The notes beneath the pieces are model-generated. The model was given only the letters and a program-made list of their open reading frames with translations. It was not told the DNA's origin and did not search any database. Position numbers and translations under genes: made by a program. From positions 1 through 32,809 of the forward strand of contig JBFKOL010000012.1 of the NCBI GenBank assembly GCA_041628815.1: a DNA stretch of 32,809 bases. The letters are read 5' to 3'. Origin of the DNA: JBFKOL01 sp041628815. GTDB taxonomy: Bacteria; Bacteroidota; Bacteroidia; Chitinophagales; Saprospiraceae. Position 1 is the stretch's first letter. Each line of letters opens with the position of its first letter. Below, piece by piece: positions 26,301-31,910 of this stretch.

Positions 26301-26379
26301 TTTGGCTCAATGCGAGCAGTTCTTTTGGTTTCATCAGGCCATAGCGCAGGCTGTAACAACTGTGTGTGTTGAGATACAT
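23362..26379 (-). CDS. dnaE2: DnaE2-like error-prone DNA polymerase (C-family, alpha subunit)
   Basis: 1005 residues, shorter than replicative DnaE (about 1160) and near the DnaE2 size. The PHP domain at the N-terminus has degenerate metal ligands (LNTHSCYS, ALTDINN). The polymerase core carries GRGSGANSIVAYLL (309-320), PDFDIDF with catalytic Asp350 and Asp352, and FDILG with Asp481. The C-terminal part holds SFAGYAFAKGHSASYAVES (about 673-691), an internal clamp-binding pentapeptide Q834-A-R-L-F838, and an OB fold (about 892-970). By context with S24 repressor and Y-family polymerase it is a damage-induced translesion polymerase. A second, replicative dnaE should exist elsewhere. It is much richer in G+C than the flanking genes. 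Confidence 0.9.
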   Translation of the reverse strand: MYLNTHSCYSLRYGLMKPKELLALSQKYGYSSLALTDINNTSGCLNFVRMAPSYGIKPIVGIDFRNGIKQLYVGIAKNNKGFEELNQFLSTYLTQEKTPLPEEAPRFKNAFVIYPVNSLPDRPLRDDEYTGVRMSDLNRIKTRCDLDASRMVMLQSATLRNATDYSIHKLLRAIDNNTIYTKMTTADYTGPDDLFLHQSTLLNYYDQHKYIIRNTREMIEQCSIYFDFDSGIPKNQKTYTGSVRKDIKLIRRLCRDNLSYRYPAPTDEIITRIDKELTIIEEKGFVSYFLINWDITSYARNRGYFYVGRGSGANSIVAYLLQITDVDPIELDLYFERFINLYRENPPDFDIDFSWKDRNDVTQYIFDRFPNTALLATYNTFQYRAAVRELGKVFGLPKSEIDRLTQQRPDFRDLDHLSQLVLKYASLIQGLPSHLSVHAGGIIISERSVQYYTATFVPPKGFPTTQFDMIVAEDVGLYKFDILGQRGLAKIKDSLSVIRKNNPQDDPIDIHDIKRFKKDKKVKAMLREGKAIGCFYVESPAMRMLLKKLRVDNYLGLVAASSIIRPGVAKSGMMREYILRERHPEKRKEAHPVLQDIMPDTYGIMVYQEDVIKVAHYFSGLTLGEADVLRRGMSGKYRSRQEFDRVKEKYFSNCRDKGYSKELAAEVWRQIESFAGYAFAKGHSASYAVESYQSLFLKAHYPLEYMVATINNGGGFYRPELYIHEARLHGATIHPPCLNESEYTSTIRGNHIYLGLGFVHGVESDFIQQAIASRQRHGKFRDIVDFVERTGIGLEQLCTLIRINALRFTGQPKKALLWKAHQMLNKSSKRPVVQARLFTSKIVNYKLPPLTSAEYEEAFDQLELLGFPLIDPFLLLQGDRHRGITTSLMTAYCGKVVEMTGYLITVKDTSTSRGDRMNFGTFIDTNGDFIDTVHFPDVAKKYPFRGKGIYLIKGKIVEEFGFYSMEVASMEKLSYITDPRYEEEMYTINGRNFSSRRRKTLKAVS

Positions 26380-26406
26380 GGGTGGTGGTTGATCTTGGTT
26401 CAGTGC

Positions 26407-27213
26407 TTATTCGTCTTCATTCTTTCGGATTCTTGCGCGCGTCATACCCATCCCTTCCAGCTTGAGGGATTCGTAGATCTCGTAGTCGTATTCGGGATAT
26501 ACCCGTTCGCCGATGGGTTGCAATAGCTCGAAGTCTTTTGCCTTGGGGTTTTTGATCATGGGAGATATCGGGTAGGCGTTGAGTTCTTCTGCCGGGTAGG
26601 GTTTCAGCAGTGAGGTGACTTCGCTGAGCGGGATATCTGACAGCCATTCTTTTTCATGTTGTTCTGACAGGATGACCGGCGAGCGGTGGTGACCGATCTT
26701 TTGCAGCAGTTCATTGGCTACGGTCGTGATGATCGAAAACGACTGGATGACTTCTCCTGTATCTTTATTGGTCCAGCTGTCCCATATGCCGGCCAAAGCG
26801 AAGGGGCGCTTTCCCTCGCGCATGTAGATGAGGTAGGGCCTGTTGAGTTTTTCTTTTTTTGATCCTTCAATGAATGCATCGACAATGACGAGGCACCTTT
26901 TTTGCCTGATCGAACTCCGGAAAGCAGGTTTTTGAATGATGCCCATGGCGCCTGTATAGGAAGGGTCGTCTTCTTTGTTGAAGTCTCCTTCCGAACGGGC
27001 GTTGAAGAAGTACATGGGCTTTTTTGCCCAGAAGGGTGTCATGCCAAACTGGAACAATTGCAATTGATCGGGATAGTTGTTGGCGATGACGGGTCCATAG
27101 TTGCCGATGGAAATGTTGGGGCTGGGTCCAAAGAGATCTTCAGGAATAGGTTGTGTGCCAAAACGCTTCTCTATGGTTTTGAGCTTTGATATGACTACGT
27201 AGCGACCGCACAT
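26407..27213 (-). CDS. SRAP domain protein (HMCES/YedK-type abasic-site DNA-protein crosslink protein)
   Basis: 268 residues. SRAP proteins form a thiazolidine crosslink between Cys2 and abasic sites in single-stranded DNA, shielding them at forks. The mature N-terminus is (M)CGRY with Cys2. N71-A-R-S-E75 holds the conserved Asn, E116 in VDAFIEG corresponds to the catalytic Glu, and GHHRSPVIL (His175) to the catalytic His. The usual GFYEW segment reads AFIEG. It sits between the dinB and dnaE2-like genes, 27 bases before the latter. This places it in the damage-tolerance operon, where it could protect abasic sites exposed ahead of the translesion polymerases. Confidence 0.93.
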   Translation of the reverse strand: MCGRYVVISKLKTIEKRFGTQPIPEDLFGPSPNISIGNYGPVIANNYPDQLQLFQFGMTPFWAKKPMYFFNARSEGDFNKEDDPSYTGAMGIIQKPAFRSSIRQKRCLVIVDAFIEGSKKEKLNRPYLIYMREGKRPFALAGIWDSWTNKDTGEVIQSFSIITTVANELLQKIGHHRSPVILSEQHEKEWLSDIPLSEVTSLLKPYPAEELNAYPISPMIKNPKAKDFELLQPIGERVYPEYDYEIYESLKLEGMGMTRARIRKNEDE

Positions 27214-27223
27214 GGGTTGGTTA

Positions 27224-27254
27224 GTTTAAGTGGTTTAATATGTTTAAGTAGTTT
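27224..27254 (-). repeat. 9-bp periodic A/T-rich motif in the SRAP gene leader
   Basis: On the minus strand AAAC occurs four times at exactly 9-base spacing (GTTT on the plus strand at 27224, 27233, 27242 and 27251) just before the SRAP start at 27213. It lies in the 164-base gap between dinB and SRAP. It may be an internal leader or binding array, or a decayed tandem duplication. No TAnnTTTG promoter was seen here. Confidence 0.35.
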
Positions 27255-27377
27255 TAGTGACGTGCCCTGTACTTGGAGCGTTGGCATAGTGGTTCAGGTT
27301 TTAAGTTACGTTGTTCATTTCATCGGTTGTGTGTTTTGCTTTCATGACTGCTTTAAATCGTTCATCATTCATCATTT

Positions 27378-28598
27378 TCACTGGTGCCTATGCGCCAAAA
27401 GGGGCGGGGGTTCTCCCGTGAATGGGTTGGCCCTGCCGATGGTCCTGGCCGTCATGCCTTCCGCGCGCATAACGGAGCGATCCCCGAAGCGGTTGCGGAT
27501 GCGGTCCATGGCCTGGTAGAGGCTGATCATTTCCTCCGAGTCTTCAAACATGTTCATCTGGTAATGCCCACCGACGAGGCCGCTGAACCGTATGCCTATC
27601 AGCCGTACCAGCAGTCGTCGGTTGTACAGTCTTTCAAACAATTCTTTGGCTTTGGGTACGATGATGTGGTCGGCAGAAGTGTAGGGCAGCCGGCTTTGCA
27701 GGGTATAGGTTTGAAAGTCGGAGTAGCGCAGCTTGACGGTAATGCACGAGGTGAGTTTGTTGCCTCTTCGCAATTGAAAGGCGAGGTTTTCGGCCATGGC
27801 GGAAAGGATGCCTTTGAGTTTGACCACGTCGATCGTGTCCCGGTCGAAGGTGCGTTCGGTAGAGATGGATTTTCGTTCGCTGTAGGGCACGACCGGTGTT
27901 TCATCGATGCCGCTGGCTTTCATCCACAGCGTTTTGCCGTTTTTCCCGAATACGCTCTCCATCATTTCCACGGGCATTTCCTGGATGGTCCCTATGCGTT
28001 TTACGCCGAGGTGGCAGAGCATCTGGTACGTCTTGTCACCCACCATGGGGATCTTTCTTACCGAGAGCGGGGCCAGGAAGGGTTTTTCGGTGCCCTTGTC
28101 AACCCGCAGTTCATTGTTGGGTTTTGCCATGCCGGTAGCGATTTTGGATACGGTCTTGTTGATAGAGAGGCCAAAGGAAAGCGGCAGGTGGGTCTCCCGG
28201 ATGATCCGTTGCCGGAGTTCGGTGGCATACTGCATACAGCCGAAATATTTGTCCATCCCGCTCAGGTCGACGTAAAACTCATCGATGGATGACTTTTCGT
28301 AGACAGGCGCGTGTTCCTTGATGATCTCGGTGACCACTTTTGAGAATTTTGAATACGTGCCGCTGTTACCGCGAATGATGATGGCTTCGGGGCAAAGCTG
28401 GCGCGCCAGTCTCATAGGCATGGCGGAGCGGATACCGAACACGCGCGCTTCGTAGCTGCAGGAAGCGACCACCCCCCGGTCACTTGTGCCGCCGATCAAC
28501 ACCGGTTTACCGTTGAGCCTGCTGTCGAGCAGCCGCTCGCAAGACACAAAGAATGTGTCCAGGTCAATGTGTACGATGGCCCTGCTGGAATACGACAT
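27378..28598 (-). CDS. dinB: Y-family DNA polymerase IV, catalytically intact
   Basis: 406 residues. Translesion polymerase of the DinB type. Metal-binding acidic residues are present: Asp12 in HIDLDTFF, and Asp106-Glu107 in SIDEFYVD. This separates it from ImuB, which has lost them. The finger/palm segment (VVASCSYEARVFGIRSAMP), helix-hairpin-helix region and little finger with TERTFDRD are in order. Q347-M-N-M-F351 fits a beta-clamp-binding pentapeptide. It begins 14 bases after the stop of the S24 repressor on the same strand and is surely cotranscribed with it, hence probably damage-inducible. G+C is high (about 60% in sampled lines). Confidence 0.94.
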   Translation of the reverse strand: MSYSSRAIVHIDLDTFFVSCERLLDSRLNGKPVLIGGTSDRGVVASCSYEARVFGIRSAMPMRLARQLCPEAIIIRGNSGTYSKFSKVVTEIIKEHAPVYEKSSIDEFYVDLSGMDKYFGCMQYATELRQRIIRETHLPLSFGLSINKTVSKIATGMAKPNNELRVDKGTEKPFLAPLSVRKIPMVGDKTYQMLCHLGVKRIGTIQEMPVEMMESVFGKNGKTLWMKASGIDETPVVPYSERKSISTERTFDRDTIDVVKLKGILSAMAENLAFQLRRGNKLTSCITVKLRYSDFQTYTLQSRLPYTSADHIIVPKAKELFERLYNRRLLVRLIGIRFSGLVGGHYQMNMFEDSEEMISLYQAMDRIRNRFGDRSVMRAEGMTARTIGRANPFTGEPPPLLAHRHQ

Positions 28599-28612
28599 GG
28601 CACTTTTCGGTT

Positions 28613-29395
28613 TTACTTGGTTTTTTTCAAGGCTTCCACGTCTTCTTTCAGCTGCAATACGAGATCGCTCAACTGCTGGATGTCGTTGGCCGAACGCTCT
28701 TCCTGGTCGGGCAATTCAAAACTCAGAAACGCCAGGCCCTTCCACACTTCGGCCAGCTCCTCCATATCGAGGTAAAACGGGTCGTACAAGATGTTGTCGG
28801 ACTTCAGCAGCATGCGTTTGCTTTCTTTCCATACGCGCTTGTACAGCAGTCCTTCGGATTGTGTAATCAGGATATAGCTTTCGCCATCCCTGATCTCCTG
28901 CCAGTTTTCCACGTATTCACACACGATGTAACTGCCGTCGGGTATCGGGAGCATGCTGTCGCCTTCTATCTGGAACAGCCGATAGCTTTTGTCAGGGTAG
29001 AGCTCAGGCAGGGGAAGGCTGAATTTGGGCAGCTCACTGATGTATTCGGGGTCGGCATAACTGTGCGCGTATCCCGCACGCGCACTGACCGGTACGATGG
29101 AAATCTGCTCGCGGTCTTCCTGGTCTACTACGATAGGGAGGATTCTCAGTGTTTTGCCTTCCACGTCTACCTGGGGCCCGTCGAGGCCCTTGCTCAAGTC
29201 CTGATTGATGAGTTGATCCAGTGAAAGCCCAAAGAGATAAGCCAGCTTCTGGATCGTCTCGATCTTGGGCTCGGCACGATGCTCTTCATAGGCGCCTATC
29301 AGCGATCTTTTGATCCCTATGCGCTCCGCCAGATCGGCTTGTGTGAAGTCCTTTTGTTTACGAAGGAATTTGATGTTTTCGTTTAAATAACTCAT
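28613..29395 (-). CDS. HTH/S24 autocleavable repressor (LexA-like SOS regulator)
   Basis: 260 residues. An XRE-type helix-turn-helix (about 8-62, with TQADLAERIGIKRSLIGAYE) is joined to an S24 peptidase domain. Cleavage is expected between Ala107 and Gly108 in ARAGYA. The catalytic serine is Ser147 in EGDSMLP and the lysine Lys186 in LLYKRVW. A C-terminal helical tail (about 232-258) may form a coiled coil. By analogy with LexA and lambda CI-type proteins, RecA filaments would trigger self-cleavage and open the operon. It is the first gene of 29395-22211, with three palindromic operator candidates just upstream. It differs from classical LexA by the XRE-type HTH. Confidence 0.92.
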   Translation of the reverse strand: MSYLNENIKFLRKQKDFTQADLAERIGIKRSLIGAYEEHRAEPKIETIQKLAYLFGLSLDQLINQDLSKGLDGPQVDVEGKTLRILPIVVDQEDREQISIVPVSARAGYAHSYADPEYISELPKFSLPLPELYPDKSYRLFQIEGDSMLPIPDGSYIVCEYVENWQEIRDGESYILITQSEGLLYKRVWKESKRMLLKSDNILYDPFYLDMEELAEVWKGLAFLSFELPDQEERSANDIQQLSDLVLQLKEDVEALKKTK

Positions 29396-29402
29396 GGTAA
29401 AA

Positions 29403-29410
29403 CGAATATA
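29403..29410 (-). promoter_or_regulatory. Candidate -7 element of the damage-tolerance operon
   Basis: On the minus strand this reads TATATTCG, one mismatch from TAnnTTTG, and lies 7 bases before the repressor start. The three CTAA-N5-TTAG palindromes begin 3 bases upstream, so a bound repressor would cover the -33 region. Confidence 0.4.
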
Positions 29411-29412
29411 TA

Positions 29413-29464
29413 ACTAAAATAATTAGTATGCTAAAAAAATTAGTATTATGCTAAATATATTAGT
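29413..29464. promoter_or_regulatory. Three tandem operator candidates CTAA-N5-TTAG
   Basis: Three 13-bp palindromes, CTAA-N5-TTAG, occur at 29414-29426 (spacer AATAA), 29431-29443 (AAAAA) and 29451-29463 (ATATA), with centres 17 and 20 bases apart. On the minus strand the first two are near-identical 16-bp direct repeats beginning ATACTAATT. They start 18 bases before the repressor start codon. They look like autoregulatory sites of the S24 repressor. No further copy was noticed at the other promoters of this window. Confidence 0.7.
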
Positions 29465-29750
29465 TTATTGCATATATAGACGGCAGGAAATCATGGGGAA
29501 AACAGGGGGCAGAGTACTGAAATGAAGATCATACAGGGCATAACTGAGTCATTAAGAAGACGAGAATGGAGAATGATTAATGGATATGCTTGCCTGAAAT
29601 TACTTGACAGATTTTGAATAATATCGGATTCGGTGCGATGATACGGTTTTGCGGTATAAACTATCAACAGTAACTATAAAAATAAATTCGAGAAATATCA
29701 TTATATCTATTACAATCAATGTCTATAAAACTTATGTTATCAATAATATA
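29465..29750. other. A/T-rich intergenic stretch, no gene seen
   Basis: Between the operator array and the GLPGLI promoter there is about 290 bases of A/T-rich sequence. The only small open frame (ATG at 29522, 31 codons) has no recognisable motif or ribosome-binding site. No tRNA, terminator hairpin or repeat was identified. Confidence 0.5.
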
Positions 29751-29758
29751 TATATTTG
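29751..29758 (+). promoter_or_regulatory. Promoter -7 element of the GLPGLI gene
   Basis: TATATTTG fits TAnnTTTG exactly and lies 74 bases before the ATG at 29833. Surrounding sequence is very A/T-rich, so a chance match is possible. Confidence 0.4.
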
Positions 29759-29832
29759 AATAGTTATCATATAATGATTATGTATTAAACAAATCATTGG
29801 AATTCTAAGGCGTTAGGAATGACTCGACGGAG

Positions 29833-30687
29833 ATGAAAGTTTCATATTCTATCTCACTTATTTTTTTGTCTTTATGTTTTATCCCTGTAATCTCAAGTCA
29901 AACCAAAGGTGTCTTCGAATACACTTTTCTGATGAATTTTGGAGATATGGTGTATATGAAACCAACATCAAAAGCCTCTCTTCACTATGAGAAAGATCAA
30001 TCACTTTTTACATATAAAAGAGCCACACCATTACCTGGAGACAAAAACCAAATAAGCGATAGGCAATACTTTGCCGATTTCTTTCCCGGAGGTTGTCTAA
30101 TGGATCGGATGGATTACGATAGTATTGGATTTATGGTATATTACAATTGCGCCACTGATTCCTTACTTTCTCGTGAACGACTTGATGGATCACTCTATAT
30201 GGTTGTAGACACATTGGAACGACCAAAGTGGATATTAATTGACTCTACCAAAGAGATACACAAAATTCTTTGTAAAAAAGCGACTACTTATTTTAGAGGT
30301 CGCAATTATATTGCATGGTACTCCATCGAACATCAGGTACCATTCGGCCCTTGGAAGTTTGTAGGATTGCCCGGACTGGTAATCGAAGTAAAAACTAATA
30401 ATGGAGAACTGGGTTTTATTCTTAAAAAGATTGATTTTGAATCCGAACCGGATGTCTTCAAACCTCAAGGGATACCACGAATCGGTCATGAGAAATTCTG
30501 GCAGTATTACCTGAACGAAAGAATGAAAACCATAGAAAGGGTCCTCAAAGCAAGGGAAAAACGACTCTTGCCGAATGGAGAGTATAGATTCATCTTTGAG
30601 ATTCCCGAGTATCATACTACGTTAGAAATACTGGGAGATTGGAGTGGCAAGTTGGATCATACCCTTTACGAATATTCTAAGATATAA
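29833..30687 (+). CDS. GLPGLI family exported protein
   Basis: 284 residues. A signal peptide occupies about residues 1-23 (hydrophobic SISLIFLSLCFIPVIS, then SQ). The naming motif of the family appears as V177-G-L-P-G-L-V-I-E in KFVGLPGLVIEVKTNNGELGF. The preceding YIAWYSIEHQVPFGPWKF segment is also typical. GLPGLI proteins are exported, beta-rich Bacteroidota proteins of unknown function, often near TonB-dependent receptors; no such receptor is next to it here. It is a single gene with its own promoter, upstream of PCMT by 265 bases. Confidence 0.88.
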   Translation: MKVSYSISLIFLSLCFIPVISSQTKGVFEYTFLMNFGDMVYMKPTSKASLHYEKDQSLFTYKRATPLPGDKNQISDRQYFADFFPGGCLMDRMDYDSIGFMVYYNCATDSLLSRERLDGSLYMVVDTLERPKWILIDSTKEIHKILCKKATTYFRGRNYIAWYSIEHQVPFGPWKFVGLPGLVIEVKTNNGELGFILKKIDFESEPDVFKPQGIPRIGHEKFWQYYLNERMKTIERVLKAREKRLLPNGEYRFIFEIPEYHTTLEILGDWSGKLDHTLYEYSKI

Positions 30688-30952
30688 TTAGAGCAACCCC
30701 CCATATCTCACCCTGTGGACTTTTGGAAATTGAGAATGAAACCAATAGAGGCAATAACGATTCATTGTGTCGGTTTCTCATGAAGGTAACCGTTGGAAAT
30801 AAGAGTGGTTGCCCATCACAATAGCCCTTCCTGAAAAGTTCAACTCTTCTCCATCCTGGGATGCAGCAACTCCCATCGTTGTCATTCTTAGTCAACAATT
30901 GAAAGACATCTCAGAATGGGTTAATTTCATTGACAGCGTAAAAACCTTCGAG
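30688..30952. other. Intergenic stretch between GLPGLI and PCMT genes
   Basis: Nothing convincing is seen in these 265 bases. The PCMT frame stays open back to a TTG at 30809, but that extension has no homologous look and would bury the signal peptide. A 73-codon minus-strand frame (30677-30898) lacks any recognisable feature. Confidence 0.5.
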
Positions 30953-31693
30953 ATGAGCCGGCACACAGAAATATCAAATACATTCAACACATTTTACCCA
31001 GCCCCGATCACTTGTCTCATTTTTCTCATCTTTGGATGGATTCAACCCAATGGCATGATGGCCCAGGACACCTACGCAGAAAAGCGCCAAAGAATGGTAT
31101 CGGAACAAATCGAAAAAAGAGGTGTTAAGGATCGCGCTGTTCTCGAAGCCATGCGTCAAGTCCCACGGCACCTGTTCATTCCCAAGTCCCGATGGCCAAT
31201 GGCCTATGCTGACCAAGCGGTATACATAGGACACGGTCAGACGATTTCACAGCCCTACATCGTGGCGTTTATGACCGAAGCTCTCCAATTGACACCTTCT
31301 TCGCGCGTGCTCGAAATAGGCACCGGCTCCGGGTACCAGGCAGCCGTACTGGCAGAATTGGTCGATACGGTACATACCATCGAAATTGTAGAGGAACTGG
31401 CCAAAAGAGCAGAAGAAACGCTGCGATCAGAGGGATATGCCAATGTTTTTGTAAAACACGGCGACGGAAACTATGGATGGAAAGAGCATGCACCTTATGA
31501 TGCGATCATTGCAACCGCGGCAGCTGAAGAAATTCCGAAAGCACTCATGGAACAGCTAAACGATCCCGGCAGGATGATTATTCCGGTTGGTGACGCGGGT
31601 TCTATTCAATACCTTGTAATGCTGAAAAAAGAGAAGGGCAAGATTTCGCGTGAAAAACTTTTACCGGTGCGATTTGTTCCCTTTGTAAAATGA
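30953..31693 (+). CDS. pcm: Protein-L-isoaspartate O-methyltransferase, apparently exported
   Basis: PCMT methylates L-isoaspartyl residues with S-adenosylmethionine to start repair of damaged proteins. The 246 residues from ATG 30953 show RMVSEQIEKRGVKD (47-60), the family substrate segment VPRHLFIP (70-77), QAVYIGHGQTISQPYIVAFM (88-107), the SAM-binding motif I LEIGTGSGYQ (120-129) and DAIIATAA. Residues 1-38 look like a signal peptide: a polar start, hydrophobic CLIFLIFGWI and a small-residue end near MMAQ. Starting at Met35 or Met36 would give a cytosolic form. The family is usually cytosolic in bacteria, so export is unusual. G+C is somewhat higher than in the GLPGLI gene. Confidence 0.93.
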   Translation: MSRHTEISNTFNTFYPAPITCLIFLIFGWIQPNGMMAQDTYAEKRQRMVSEQIEKRGVKDRAVLEAMRQVPRHLFIPKSRWPMAYADQAVYIGHGQTISQPYIVAFMTEALQLTPSSRVLEIGTGSGYQAAVLAELVDTVHTIEIVEELAKRAEETLRSEGYANVFVKHGDGNYGWKEHAPYDAIIATAAAEEIPKALMEQLNDPGRMIIPVGDAGSIQYLVMLKKEKGKISREKLLPVRFVPFVK

Positions 31694-31701
31694 CGAAGAA
31701 C

Positions 31702-31820
31702 GGTTGTCGGTTGTCGGTTGTCGGTTGTCAGTTGTCAGTTGTCAGTTGTCAGTTGTCGGTTGTCGGTTGTCGGTTGTCAGTTGTCAGTTGTCGGTTGTCG
31801 GTTGTCGGTTGTCAGCTGTC
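31702..31820 (+). repeat. Heptanucleotide tandem repeat RGTTGTC x17
   Basis: Seventeen 7-bp units run without interruption starting 9 bases after the PCMT stop. Sixteen are GGTTGTC or AGTTGTC and the last is AGCTGTC. The order of the first base is GGGG AAAA GGG AA GGG A, so runs of each variant alternate, as expected from unequal duplication of larger blocks. The array has no stop codon in some frames and therefore yields spurious open frames (VVGCRLS-type peptides). It resembles the short tandem repeats of cyanobacteria and some Bacteroidota. Likely polymorphic in copy number. Confidence 0.95.
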
Positions 31821-31910
31821 AGTAATCCGACTTCGCTTACTCCTTTTCTATGCTATGGAGATCGAAGAAAGCTTCGTCGGGCGGAGCCAGAAATAAATAA
31901 CCAATAAAAA

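Noticed and set aside
25717..26526. 269-codon plus-strand frame opposite dnaE2 and the SRAP gene
   Set aside because: It spans two well-supported minus-strand genes and their gap; no domain or ribosome-binding site supports it.
26407..27213. QLQLF in the SRAP protein (residues 50-54) as a clamp-binding motif
   Set aside because: It coincides with a conserved core strand of the SRAP fold just before the GMTPFW segment, so it is unlikely to be exposed.
27384..28292. Long (302-codon) open frame on the plus strand opposite dinB
   Set aside because: It is antisense to a clearly conserved polymerase and arises from the high G+C of that gene; its product has no recognisable motif.
29522..29617. 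31-codon open frame in the A/T-rich gap
   Set aside because: Too short, no motif, no convincing ribosome-binding site.
30677..30898. 73-codon minus-strand frame between GLPGLI and pcm
   Set aside because: It overlaps the end of the GLPGLI gene, has no recognisable motif and no promoter.
30809..30952. TTG-initiated 48-residue extension of the isoaspartate methyltransferase
   Set aside because: It has no family similarity and would precede the signal peptide; ATG at 30953 is preferred.
31702..31820. CRISPR-like repeat array
   Set aside because: Units are 7 bp with no spacers; it is a simple tandem repeat.
31690..31907. Two plus-strand frames of about 67 codons through the heptanucleotide array
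   Set aside because: A 7-bp unit without stops stays open in any frame; the predicted peptide is a pure repeat and overlaps the pcm stop.
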